DNA from: Epiperipatus broadwayi
Lineage: Eukaryota; Onychophora; Udeonychophora; Euonychophora; Peripatidae
DNA: 64,000 bases
Reading direction: 5' to 3'
Assembly (NCBI GenBank): GCA_028023455.1
Contig: JAQFVV010006197.1
Span: 19,527,254-19,591,253 of the forward strand
In this document: positions 33,800-44,773 of the stretch, in pieces
Layout of the letters: every line of letters starts with the position of its first letter
How positions within the stretch are numbered: position 1 is the stretch's first letter
Program-made: the position numbers and the translations under genes
The notes under the pieces: generated by a model
Told to the model about the DNA's origin: nothing
The model's input: only the letters and a program-made list of their open reading frames with translations
Databases searched by the model: none

Positions 33800-35330
33800 T
33801 TAATGTCTCAAAAATACAAACCAACATCTTTTACTGAAGGGAAACTTACTTCACTAATAAGAAAAAAAGATGACATTATTACCAAGATCAAGGATGAACT
33901 TATGAAGTATATGAAATAATTCATGAAAAAAATATAGAACTGTATAAAGAACAATAAAACAAAATAGCTCTCGCAATTATGATTTCTTAAAATGCCAAGT
34001 ATTTTAAATGAAAAGGCAAGACATGATGAAATCATTAAAAAATGGAAAAGATTTAGTAAATGACGAAATCATTACATATAGTTGTAAAAGTGTGAATAAA
34101 AAATGAAATTGTTGATAAAGCTATATATAAAAAATCTAAATGATAAAGATACATCACATAGTTGGGAAAATGCACTAGTAATCTTAATAATTAAGAAAGA
34201 ATATAAAAAAATAGATATATGGTTTACCACTAATTTTGTATATAATCTTTACTTCTAATGCATAAGCTTGTGGTTAAGACCTATAGAGGTCCCTACCTTT
34301 GTATTTTCAACCGCATATGCTTTAGGTTTATTGCCTTAGTAAATATTACTTATGTAATCAATGTGCATTAAATAAATTTATAATTACTTAGATTATTACA
34401 AATCACTTACAAAAAACAAACTTAAATCTAAACAAACAAACATTTATTCTGAACTTTAACGTTGTTAAAAAGTGTATATCACTACTAAATTCAAACAAGT
34501 TATAAAAAAAAAAAAAAAGACTATCCATTGTCATTTTGTATTAGATGTGTAGATTACAAAAAGATATTTGCCCTATAAATATTTCTACGATGATTATAGG
34601 TTTCAAACATCAAAGGCTGAAAATCTACCAAAATATTACTGCAATGATTAGACAAATGAAGGCAAGAATATAGAAAATCATTTTACAGTATTTTTACAGG
34701 AACTATTTTGTATATTAACAGCAACTAAAATGAAATAAGTCAACTAGATTTTATAGTTGTTAAATTGTTTTCACAAATAATGCTTCAGACTTTCAGGAAA
34801 TATTAAATATAGCTATCAGATATTTCGCCTGTAGAACTAAAGGTAAATACTAAAAAAACTAAAGTTATGTTCAATGACTTTTTAAAGAGATGAAAATAAA
34901 TGATAATAGTAAATGAGAAATTTTTAACTAAACATATCTTAAACAGAGGGTTAATTTAAATGAAAATATAATACTCAAATATAATCATAGAATTAAACGT
35001 AAATGGAGTGCTTATGTAAAAACAATTTAATATTAACGTAAATATAATTATAAGGTAGAAAAAAAGTTTTCAATGAATGGTTTTTCTTTCAGATTTATTT
35101 ATCAATTGAAACTTGGACTTTTGCTAATTATGAGCTGAAATAATTCTAGGCTTGACATCTTACAAAAAAACAATAGATGGACAACATAAGTATTAAACTG
35201 GATCCATAAGATTATTTAATAGAGACTTAAAAGAGATCTCATGTGAGATAAATGGATAGAGAAAAAAGTATGTTGGAGTAATGTAAAGAGAAGAAGCTAT
35301 GGAAGGGATAAAATTGATTGATAATAATTG
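33800..35330 (+). pseudogene. RTE-like LINE remnant
   Basis: Pieces in order on the plus strand: SHSWENALVILI at about 34150, matching the 'W..A.vi.ihKKGd' block; KVNTKKTKVMFND at about 34835, the 'l.iN..KTKvM.N' block after the catalytic motif; NLNENIILKYNHRIKRKW at about 34950, the 'YLGq...e.....EI..Ri..W' block; ETWTF at about 35115, the 'YGaETW' block. These are characteristic of RTE-clade elements. A foreign segment lies at about 34250-34400. Stops and frameshifts occur throughout, and neither the endonuclease nor YADD can be seen. Confidence 0.6.
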
Positions 35331-37495
35331 AAAATGATTATAATGATGATAATATTTATAAAAAAATATAAATTTATAAAAATAATTCAATAAAAATTTC
35401 ATAATTGTTTTATTTTTATATGTTTACATTTTTATCTTTTTAAAACTACAGATTTTAGTGTTCATATAGATTTTAGTATTCCAATTTTTTGGAGCACATT
35501 TTTGATTGTGTAATGTATTTTAATTGAAATGTTTTTTTTTTTTTTTGTTTCATTTTCTTCTCTGGACTTAATATTTTAATTCACTTTATTAAATTTGAAA
35601 ATATATAAAAAAAATAGCAGTTATAGAGTATAATAACATTCATATAGACGACGACAATAATAATTATAACAATAATAAAAGATTTATTTTCTTTCATAGC
35701 TAAATTTCAATTATATACACTTGGCATTACTAGAAACTTTAGAACAATAAAATACTCAGATATTAGTATTATTTTTTTTTTGCTTAAAATTTTTTATACT
35801 TTAATAGACGCAAATCTATATATACTTTTCAATTATTATTCTTTTTTATCTTCTGAATTAAATTTAACATGGCAGATTTCAGTCACATCATTTTCTTGAA
35901 GAAAAATTGAAGTCTTGATTACAAATGATTTAATATTATAATTGCATGTGTTCTTCTTTATCTGCCTGCATCATTTTTTAAAAGTTTATAATCTAATAAG
36001 ACTTATTATAAATAATTTCAAAGAATTAAATAAAAAATTTTGAAGCTCATTTCAATAGAAACAATTGGAGGTTAATAACCAGATATTTAGTTAGATGGGC
36101 AAACAGACAATTCATGTGAAAATTAAATGGACTAAAAATTAATTAAAACATCATTCACAAAATATCATTAATAATACTTGTAATTAACACATTTTTGAAC
36201 CATGTTTATATCTTAAAATTCCATTTAGCAATTTATCATTTATTAACAGCCACTTGTAAATAAGTATAGCAATATAATTCCAGAATAGATAAAAAGCTAC
36301 TGAGAAAAAACACTAAACAAAAAGTTTAAATGAATCTGTACAAACCAATTTTTGAACCACAAATACATCCATTTATATAATGTGATAATTGTTATAAGCT
36401 GTCTTTTATCTTTTTCAGCAGTGAATTTTGCTTTTTAAAAACTTCAACACTTTATCTAATTGTAAATTTTCATTATACTGTACCATCAATCATATCCTTC
36501 AAATAACAAAATTTATATTTGAGAATCTGATTAAGATCACTTTTATAAGGAAAATGAAATTTATATCAAATAAGTTCTTTTACACTTTCAAAAAAAAAAA
36601 ATTGCTCATCTAATTTAATAGATTTGTGACCACACAATAGCAAATTCAATATTAGAAAACATAATATTATTCCAATTAGTCATATAATCTTGCCATTATA
36701 TTTTCAGAATTTATGGAATGAACAGAATATCATTTACATAATAAAAATAAATAAATCATTAAATGAATTTTTCCAAACAACTTTAAATTTACATCAATAA
36801 GGAATCATTTAAATAACAAAATTATTTTTCCCCCTTTCCTCAACTAAGAATTAATACATAAATTGTTAACTCTTAGGCTAGGATTCTATCATTGCACTAA
36901 ACACATAGTGCAACAAATAATTTACAAATTGCATGATGAGATATATAAATATTCAGCTAATTTCACATCTAAAAGTCAATGATTCTTTATGAAAGATATT
37001 GGAAAAAACTTGAAATTTTGTTGTTTTAACATTTATGTATATGCAATGTAGTTTTTAAATAAAAAATACCATATTACATCAAATATGGCACCCTAAAATT
37101 AAGAAGCAGTAGGATTTTAAGCACAAAAAATTGGAAAAAAAAATTACCCTTGAATTTAACATGCATATATATATAATTAAATAGGAATTAATATAAATAT
37201 AATAATTTCACTCAATTTATTGAGTATCTTCTTCAAATATACAGTGCTTTCACTTTCAATATCTTCACTTTCAGAACATGAATTCTCATCTTCACTATTT
37301 CACCAGTGTACATCATCTTCAGGCCATTCAAATTGTAGACAATCATTATAATTTCTTTATCAATTTGCTTTCATGTAAAAGTACATTTTTCATATAAAAT
37401 CTGAATTATTATTCTAAAATAATTTATATTTTTATAAATATTCTTTAAATAATCAAACCAAAGATATTGAAACTGTTAAAATCTGCAAAATACCA
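35331..37495. other. AT-rich stretch, no gene seen
   Basis: No recognisable gene. T13 at 35533-35545 and A10 near 36593. 37205-37340 includes repeated TCTTCACTTTCA-type words, a short cryptic repeat. Confidence 0.4.
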
Positions 37496-37499
37496 CTAA

Positions 37500-37965
37500 A
37501 AGATTCTAAAATATAGATTTTCACTTTCAAAACCAGAACAAATATATTGAAATTGTCAAAATTTTGACTTGATGCTCTCTTGTGTAGAGAACAAGAAGCA
37601 AACAATCAGCACTTTTGGAAGGGACACTCTTATCTTATTGTTATATTCAATTGGCAGTTGTAAAAAATTCTAAAGGTTATTCAATATAGTTTTCTTGATA
37701 AATTAACAATAAAATTGGAAAATAACATTAAAACATTTTAAAATATAAGTTTTTACTTTGAAAATCAAAATGAAGATATCAGAACTGTCAAAATTGTTGA
37801 CAGGTGCTCTCTTATGTAAAGAACAAGAAACAATCAATCAGAGCAAAGGTAGGTTCTTATCTCATTGTTGTATTAATTAATTAATTGTAAAAAATTCTAA
37901 AGGTTTTCAATATGGTTTTCTTGATAAAATAACAATAAAATCAGCAAAAGAATGTTAAAAGTAGC
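37500..37965. repeat. Tandem repeat, unit about 240 bp, two copies
   Basis: Copies at about 37500-37733 and 37734-37965 share TTCTAAAATATA/TTTTAAAATATA, TTGTCAAAATT.TTGAC, GATGCTCTCTT/GGTGCTCTCTT, ACTTATCTCATTG-like text, TTGTAAAAAATTCTAAAGGT and TATAGTTTTCTTGATAAA. The unit may begin again upstream at 37440. Confidence 0.75.
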
Positions 37966-38309
37966 AGTTTGAGAGATTTAAAATCATTTACAAAATTAAT
38001 CCAAAAATATTGATTAATAAAGATTTAACATGCTATTTTACATATGTAATGATCATAATACAATGTGAATCTATAGCATAAAAATCAACAGAAATAAGAT
38101 GCAAATGTTTGTTTCCAATTTAATATGCATCCCTAAATATGTCTTACATTCAAAGTAATATCGTAATAAAGTAATAGTATTGCAATTATAATTTAAGTTG
38201 AAAAAATAACTAAAACAATAAAGTTAAGGCCAGTAAAAAGTAAAAAATTATTATATTCTATAGATGTGATTAATTTAATAGCATTATTCTAAAGCAGCAT
38301 AAATAGAAG

Positions 38310-38372
38310 TAGTAAAACTAGCAAACTCTCCATATAGTAGTGCCACTCAGTACAAGCCTTAGTAATCAATGG
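38310..38372 (-). repeat. Family A fragment
   Basis: Minus strand ATCCATTGATTACT, AAGGCTTGTACTG, AGTGGCACTACTATATGGAG matches the part of the family A unit after the hammerhead, without the ribozyme. Confidence 0.65.
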
Positions 38373-39099
38373 ATAATACATTTAATATCAATTACTATAC
38401 CAGAATTTTTTTCTTATTTGACTCAATCAATAATAAATTAATATAAGATTTTTAATGAATTCTCTCATTCAGGAATGAAATAAATGAAATGATAGTAATA
38501 ATAAACATAAAAATATCATACACCCACATATAGATTGATAAAAATTCTAATTTTCCGCTACTATTTCTAAATCAATCTTATATGAGAAATACACATTTAT
38601 CAAGTATTTTCTATGATAAAAAATTCTTGCATAATATTTTTTAAATGGGCCACTATAGTGCAAAAGCTTATTCAGGAATAAGTCATAAAGAAGAATGAAA
38701 GTGAAGACTGCACTGCATAGGCTTACTAATTAATGAATGTTCAGAACTTGAATAGTTTTCCATTTAAATTGATTCCCATTAGAGAATAGCAATATATCCA
38801 TTTCTGACCAAAATTAGATGATTTTATAAAGCTGCTATGGATATGTTATTTAAAAGATATCCTAAGGCTATTAACAATTTTCAGGTTGACTTGTTATAGA
38901 TTCAAACTTAAATCATAGTCATGAAAGGTAGATACATTGTTATTACAATATAAAGTCCTTCATTAATGTATTTTGATTCCAGTATATATTGCTAATGAAA
39001 TAAATAGTTTTACTACCTTCTTCAGTTATTGCCTGAAATGAAAATATCTAAAATAATATAAAAAAAGACTGAAAAATTAAAACCAACCTCTAATTTGAA

Positions 39100-39543
39100 T
39101 TACATTAATCAACAGCTTATTAAAGCAGGCAAAATCAATGGATGACAGAAGGCTTGTGCATAAAATCCCTATCTAGTGCCTACTCATCCAATATTGGTAG
39201 ATTAGTTTCTAGCTTGTGGCTTTCATCAGTGAGGAGCCTTGGATCTGAAAGCACTGCACCTAGATCTTAGGATCTAATGCAACCCTCCACAGCAGCCATA
39301 TTTTATCTTCACTTAACTACAAAATTATGAGAATAAAATTGGAAAATACAACAATATTTTCAATCCAAGCTCATATAGTTATATAGGTCTCAACTCAGTT
39401 CAGTTACCCTTACAATTTGGTGTCTTTGGTTCTTTAATAACCATAGTCGTCACTATCTTTTTAGTATCACATGATCATATTTCCTATACTAGCACATTAA
39501 TTGTTGATAAACAGAGCAAAACTCTCCATACAGTATTACCACC
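39100..39543 (-). mobile_element. Hammerhead family A unit, inverted, diverged
   Basis: A complete unit in reverse orientation relative to the array that follows: from 39543 leftward it reads TACTGTATGGAGAGTTTTGC, ATTAATGTGCTAGTATAGGA, ...AGTTCAG..., GCATTAGATCCTAAGATCTA, then the hammerhead. It meets the plus-strand array head to head at 39543/39545. Confidence 0.85.
39195..39235 (-). ncRNA. Hammerhead ribozyme, family A, inactive
   Basis: Minus strand: UCCUCA, CUGAUGA (39229-39223), stem II AAGCCACAAGCUA, GAAA, then C-UA-A and AUC, followed by UACCAA. The base of helix III is mismatched and helix I strand has lost complementarity, so cleavage is not expected. Confidence 0.7.
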
Positions 39544-39577
39544 TAAGATCTAGATGCAGTGCTCTCAGATCCAAAGC

Positions 39578-39619
39578 TCCTCACTGATGAAGGCCACAAG
39601 CCAGAAACTAGTCTGGGGA
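39578..39619 (+). ncRNA. Hammerhead ribozyme, family A, array copy 1
   Basis: UCCUCA (39578-39583), CUGAUGA (39584-39590), stem II A-GGC-CACAA-GCC-A (39591-39603), GAAA (39604-39607), C-UA-G mini helix III, GUC with the cut after 39613, UGGGGA. Helix I pairs over 6 bp. The base of helix II is A-A instead of the U-A of the 16.8 kb copy, which should weaken folding. Confidence 0.8.
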
Positions 39620-39851
39620 TATTGGATGAGTAGGCATTAGATAGGGATTTTATGCACAAGCCTTCTGGAATCCATTGATTACTCTGTTTAGCACAGGTGG
39701 CAATACTGTATGGAGAGTTTTGCTCTGTTTATCAACAATTAATGTGCTAGTATAGGAAATGTGATCATGTGATACTTAATGGTTTAACACCAATCCTGCC
39801 TAATAGGATAGTGGTAGCTATGGTTGTAAAAGAGCCAAAGACACCAAAATG

Positions 39852-39882
39852 TATGGGTGCTGAACTGAGTTCAGACCCATAT
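39852..39882 (+). ncRNA. Conserved hairpin within family A units
   Basis: TATGGGT and ACCCATA (7 bp) enclose CTGAAC and GTTCAG (6 bp) around a TGA loop, with a single G/A opposition between the two helices. Repeated in unit 2 about 456 bases later with one change (ACCCATA to ATCCATA), and its inner part (CTGAACTAAGTTCAG) is at 46859-46873 in family B. Confidence 0.65.
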
Positions 39883-40033
39883 GACTATATAAGCTATTGA
39901 GCTTAGATTGAAAATATTTTTTGTGTTTTCAATTTCATTCTCATAGTTTTGTAGTTAAGGAGAGATAAAAGGTGGTTGCTAGAGGTTTGCATTAGATCCT
40001 AAGATCTAGATGCAGTGCTCTCAGATCCAAAGC

Positions 40034-40075
40034 TCCTCACTGATGAAGGCCACAAGCCAGAAACTAGTCTGGGGA
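40034..40075 (+). ncRNA. Hammerhead ribozyme, family A, array copy 2
   Basis: Same sequence as copy 1 across the whole ribozyme, including the A-A at the base of helix II; cut expected after 40069. Confidence 0.8.
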
Positions 40076-40487
40076 TAATGGATGAGTAGGCATTAGATAG
40101 GGATTTTATGCACAAGCCTTCTGGAATCCATTGATTACTCTGTTTAGCACAGGTGGCAATACTGTATGGAGAGTTTTGCTCTGTTTATCAACAATTAATG
40201 TGCTAGTATAGGAAATGTGATCATGTGATGCTTAATGGTTTAACACCAATCCTGCCTAATAGGATAGTGGTGACTATGGTTGTAAACGAGCCAAAGACAC
40301 CAAAATGTATGGGTGCTGAACTGAGTTCAGATCCATATGACTATATAAGCTATTGAGCTTAGATTGAAAATATTTTTTGTTTTCAATTTCATTCTCATAG
40401 TTTTGTAGTTAAGGAGAGATAAAAGGTGGTTGCTAGAGGGTTGCATTAGATCCTAAGGTCTAGATGCAATGCTCTCAGATCCAAAGC

Positions 40488-40529
40488 TCCTCACTGATGA
40501 AGGCCACAAGCCAGAAACTAGTCTGGGGA
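40488..40529 (+). ncRNA. Hammerhead ribozyme, family A, array copy 3
   Basis: Same ribozyme sequence as copies 1 and 2; cut expected after 40523. This unit is incomplete at its 3' end, so it would define the 3' boundary of the second released RNA. Confidence 0.8.
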
Positions 40530-40640
40530 TATTGGATGAGTAGGCATTAGATAGGGATTTTATGCACAAGCCTTCTGGCATCCATTGATTACTCTGTTTA
40601 GCACAGGTGGCAATACTGTATGGAGAGTTTTGCTCTGTTT

Positions 40641-40860
40641 ACCTTTTTAGGCAGGATTGGGTATTAAACCACTAAACATCACATGATCACCATTTCTTAT
40701 GATTGCTCATAACTTTTATTAAAACAGGCAAAATCATTGATTACTCTGGCTTGCACTGAATGGCACTACTGTATGGAGAGTTTTACTTGTTTTAATAAAT
40801 TGTGAGCAAGCATAAGAAATTATGTATCATGTGATGTTTAATGGTTTAATCAATAGCTTA
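40641..40860. repeat. Inverted and direct family A fragments closing the array
   Basis: 40641-40735 is a minus-strand piece (reverse of ATCATGTGATGTTTAGTGG and CCAATCCTGCCTAA) and 40736-40860 a plus-strand piece (ATTGATTACTCTGGC, TACTGTATGGAGAGTTTTAC, ATCATGTGATGTTTAATGGT). Both differ from the array units and resemble the 16.7 kb subtype. Confidence 0.75.
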
Positions 40861-41585
40861 GTTAGTGCGTTTAAGATAAGACAATATTTTGTGCAGCATA
40901 AGACTATGTAAATATTTATTATAAGATAGATGAGAAAATATAATAATTAATACTGATGTTGTGTTTCACAGGGTTAGAATATGATATTAGAAATGTTTCA
41001 AATTTTTATTTATCAGTATCAACATCAAACTTATCTACATGATATATATTATAATCCTAGTAGCAGGAATATAACTACTACATAATCAGATTTGAAAAAC
41101 ATGTGTGTGTACCTATGCATGCATATATATGATAATAAAAGAGAAAACAAGCAGTTCATAAATTAAATGGCATTTTAAGATCTTTTTTATTTCACCTACT
41201 CGAATCATATTATAAATAAAATTTTAACAATTCCTATAGAAAATAAAATGGTGAGTTTAAATCCAAGAACAATAATTATGAATTAATATTTTTAAAGTTA
41301 TAAATACAATAGTAAAAATTAGCAAAGAATTTCTCTTTTGTAATGCATAAGAGATATATATATAAAAAAGCAAACTGCTATTTTTTCTTTTGATGAAGAA
41401 TACAATGGTACATTTTTTTTTCTATGGGTCCAAGATAATAGGATAGTTTGCATTATGGTAAGGTGCTACAGAGAATAAAAAGATAATCTATATTATGATT
41501 CAGGTGATGGCTAATTATGCAGGCAGTAAGTAGTTATTCAGTCAGAGGTCAACTTCAATTTATGTATTCCAAACTGCATTAAAGA
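40861..41585. other. AT-rich stretch, no gene seen
   Basis: No gene or repeat family recognised; short (TA)n runs. Confidence 0.4.
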
Positions 41586-41587
41586 AT

Positions 41588-41690
41588 TTCCCCAACCTTT
41601 TTGCATTTAAGAGTACATTCTATAATACCGGCCAGGTAGCGGGCACCATTTATTTTTTCAATGTAAATTTATAGTTGGATATTGTTAATA
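41588..41690 (+). mobile_element. hAT-like terminal fragment
   Basis: TTCCCCAACCTTTTTGCATT followed 28 bases later by ACCGGCCAGGTAGCGGGCAC is the kind of terminal text found in many hAT elements (CCCAACCTTTTT then a G+C-rich 'CCGG' block). ACCGGCCA recurs near 48810. No matching right end found. Confidence 0.35.
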
Positions 41691-42724
41691 ATACACATAA
41701 TGTACAAAAAATATTTATTTCAAAAATAAAATTTTAACATATAATTAACGTTTATATTTTTACATTATAAAAGTATAGTATGCCTGATTGGTAATCCCAA
41801 GCTTTGGCCTTATAGTGCTTACTTGTGGGTTAAGAAGCTGATTGGCTTCCCACAGAGTAAGTTTGGACTCGAAGGCATTATCTGATATGTTATAACGTTT
41901 ATTAATATCATTTGAAAATATTTTTTCTTTACATTTTTTTTTTAAAATTTTAATTGAGAAAAAATGAAGCTAAATATATTAGACATGCGTGACACAACCA
42001 CACACATATAAGATCTAGACAAATAATATTAAAAAGTTTAAAAGCACAATGAAGATTAACTTGACAGCGTATGAATTTGGAAATACATACTGTATTTCCA
42101 TAATTTTGAAATTATTCCTTCCATGATAGAACATATTGTCGATTGGCTTAAATTATATGAACAATTGATTGAAGCAAAAGATTCACCAACTTTATCTTGA
42201 TTGTATGGAAATTATGAGACCTTAATTTTTTTTGTTCATATCAACTCTGCTGCTTTTCATTTTCCCCTCATGTTTATGAATTAATAGGGGTGAATTTTTT
42301 GATGCAAACATAGTACATAAAGTGATAACACATATCTTGACATAAAGTGAGCCGATCAATACATGCCTAATTCAAAATGTCCCTGCTCAAGACTGAACTT
42401 GTGACACCAAAAATAGATGTGATTAATGTTGGAGAGGTGGGGAGGGACTAGTGACTAATAGTCCATGAGAGAAAAAAAATCATTGCATAAAAGTACATAC
42501 GTTTTGTCATATATATTGATAAAAATTGAAAGTACAAAATGTGTATGAAATATCAAATTGTACAAAAGTAGAGGACTATCAAGCATTTTACATTAGTAAA
42601 ATATTTAAAACATATGACCATTTTAAATGAAATATTCTGTGGACTAAAATGGAAACAAAAGAAGTAAAACTAAATGGATAGAAGGATATATAGTTATTAA
42701 ACAACTAAGAACATTATAACATAA
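41691..42724. other. AT-rich stretch with one possible tRNA-like fragment
   Basis: 41785-41880 is G+C-richer and has GTTTGGACTCGAAGG, a possible decayed B box, but no A box or cloverleaf. The rest is featureless. Confidence 0.3.
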
Positions 42725-42925
42725 AAACTGAACTGGTTTCAGATTTAGATGGAAAATATGTTTCTCAGATTGGTATGATACCTTGATAATATAAAAGAGG
42801 TGCAATAGATCCTAAAGGTCCAGGTACATGGATCCAAGATCCAAAAATTTTGACTGATAAAAGCCATAAGCTTGAAACTAGCCTGGAGATATTGGATGGG
42901 ATAGCATAGAACAGGGATTTATTTA
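42725..42925 (+). mobile_element. Hammerhead family A copy, old
   Basis: Follows the unit from CTGAACTGGTTTCAG through GCAATAGATCCTAA, the ribozyme region and ATATTGGATGGG to CAGGGATTTATT. Divergence is much higher than within the array. Confidence 0.65.
42850..42891 (+). ncRNA. Hammerhead ribozyme, family A, inactive
   Basis: The core reads CUGAUAA instead of CUGAUGA and the cleavage triplet is GCC instead of GUC; both changes hit essential positions. It shows that family A has been in this lineage long enough to decay. Confidence 0.65.
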
Positions 42926-42949
42926 TCACTACTATCCGTCATCTATTAT

Positions 42950-43400
42950 TACTTATGAAAGCTTACTATGCCATAGAGATGGTGAACAAAGTATATTGCT
43001 AAATGAAAATTACTTATATCAATTAAATTTTGAAGATGATGTGGTCGGTTGTGTAAATAATGCAAGAAATGTTACAAAAGTTATCAAACAGAAACAATAA
43101 ATCTAGGATTCAAAATAAATACTAAGAAGCTCAAAACAATGTTTGATGGCTTTTCAAAAAAGTGTAAACAAGAAGTTTACAATTATAAATATCTTTATCA
43201 AATTATTAATACAGATAGATAAAATTAACAAGAGAATTAAATATGAATGAAATAATTTGACATAAACAACTTAATATTAAAATAAAATATGCCAATATGT
43301 TTGAAAAGAAAGGTTAATAAATCTGTTCTATTAATGCTTACTTATAGGCTCCATATTTGGGCATTCCATGACCTAGCTATCATATAAAATAACCATTTAA
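42950..43400 (+). pseudogene. RTE-like LINE remnant
   Basis: Blocks visible: LNFEDDVVGCVNNARNVTK at about 43025, which looks like the catalytic motif C region (xDDvv followed by a helix); INTKKLKTMFDGF at about 43117, the 'iNt.Ktk.M.ng' block; a tyrosine-rich YNYKYLYQIINT at about 43180, like the 'YkYLGq.i' block; and LLMLTYRLHIWAF at about 43337, like 'vLPilTYG.etW'. The frames change at least twice and the copy is dead. Resembles the remnant at 33.8-35.3 kb. Confidence 0.55.
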
Positions 43401-44635
43401 GCAGAAAAAAATATAAATATAAAAATACAAACAAAACTAATTACTATGCAATTATATTTGAATGAAAACTAAAATTCAACTTTAAAAGGCATAAAATAAA
43501 AAAGTAAATAAATATTCATGGATCACTAATTTCTGAATTTTTATTTTCTTCAATGTCAATTCTATCTGCATTAGCAGCCTCAACATGTCTTATAACACAC
43601 GCATGCATCCAGTTCTTTTCCTGAATCTGGTTAACTATACTTTTCAGACAATAAACTTTTTTATAGGAACAGCATACCAAATCTTAACAAAAAATTCCTC
43701 AACTGCTTAACCTTTTCACAAATAATCATCATTGCTCTATAATATTATAACATAAACCAAAAATTATATTTTATTACAGCATATTTAATTTGTATTTATT
43801 TTTTTGATTCATCTATGCCATAAACAAAATGTAATATATAAAAAAATTGCAGAAAAAAAACTAAATAATCAAATATAATGTGATAAAGATTTCTGCTGTT
43901 TTATATCAAATCTGAAATGCTTTAAAATTATTTCTTTTTTGAGTAGTATAAAAAAACAAAAAAAACAAATAATAATAAAGTAATTACAAAAACAAACAAA
44001 CAACACAAATAAGTTCTAAAATATGATATTTTATACTTTACTCAAGGCTGAATTACTCTGAAAAAAGTCTTTTACATAACAGTTGCTTTATCAACTGTTA
44101 ATGCTTATTGTAAATTTTCTATTTCAATTAATAACGTTTGTTGATTTAGAATTCCATATTCAGCTCTCATACTTCTATTTTTACTCTAATTTCATTTAGA
44201 ATTTTAGCAACATTGATTACCATTCCAATTATGGCTCATAGCTAAAATTATAATAGAATATACTCTTAATAAAATTCTTTAAAAAATATATATACAATAT
44301 TTTTACCATTTTAGAGATAGAAAAAGATAATAAAATTAAATTGATAACTAAATCTTATGTGACAGAGATATCTGTCGTTTTAGGTCGTGTTGTAGCCAGT
44401 AGGTATTTGATATTGTTTTACAAGTCTATATTATTTACTTGCTTTATAAGCTTTCATTGTACCAGACTTTAATGTAATTTACTTTTATATAGTTTATTTC
44501 AATGGTGAATGCTAAGCTCTTACAAAAATTGAGAATGCACTTTTAACTCATTGTCCACAGAGAGAAGTCATATTTTGTTCAAAGATGGATAAAAACTAAA
44601 AGCCAAAAGTTGAAAATGAATGATTAAATAAAATG
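43401..44635. other. AT-rich stretch, no gene seen
   Basis: Contains the palindrome GACAGAGATATCTGTC near 44360. No gene recognised. Confidence 0.4.
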
Positions 44636-44773
44636 AACTATAATATATCTGTCAAGCGTTGGTGGTCGAGTGGTCAGCACAGCTGCCTTACAAGCAGTTG
44701 TCCTGGGTTAGCGGGTTCGCTTCCCGGCCGATGCTATGACACATGAAAAACAAAACAAAACTATAATATATCT
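44636..44773 (+). mobile_element. Short tRNA-derived SINE with perfect target-site duplication
   Basis: AACTATAATATATCT occurs directly before (44636-44650) and after (44759-44773) a 108-bp insert that starts GTCAAGCG and ends in an A-rich tail (GAAAAACAAAACAAA). This is the signature of LINE-mediated retroposition of a polymerase III transcript, and it must be recent because the 15-bp duplication is perfect. Confidence 0.8.
44656..44734 (+). ncRNA. tRNA-like cloverleaf (anticodon UAC) inside the SINE
   Basis: GCGTTGG and CCGATGC form a 7-bp acceptor stem, GCTGC/GCAGT a 5-bp anticodon stem around CTTACAA (anticodon UAC, Val), and GCGGG TTCGCTT CCCGG a T arm with one mismatch. A box GTCGAGTGGTCAGC and B box GGGTTCGCTTCC are present. 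The D stem is weak and the variable region is about 12 nt, unlike tRNA-Val, and it lies within an insertion with target duplication, so it is a retroposed tRNA-like SINE, not a working tRNA gene. Confidence 0.65.

Larger units (their letters stand above)
39545..40640 (+). mobile_element. Retrozyme-like tandem array of 455-bp hammerhead units
   Basis: Units start at 39545, 40001 and 40455 (AAGATCTAGATGCAGTGC), giving lengths 456 and 454; the third is cut after TGGAGAGTTTTGCTCTGTTT at about 40640. Units 1 and 2 are almost identical. Each contains a hammerhead about 33 bases from its start and a hairpin (39852-39882 in unit 1) about 230 bases after the cleavage site. No protein is encoded. A transcript through two hammerheads would release a 454-456-nt RNA. 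Tandem units with type I hammerheads are the hallmark of metazoan retrozymes. Confidence 0.85.

Noticed and set aside
44656-44734. Functional tRNA-Val(UAC) gene
   Set aside because: The D stem is poor, the variable region too long, and the copy sits between perfect target-site duplications with an A-rich tail.
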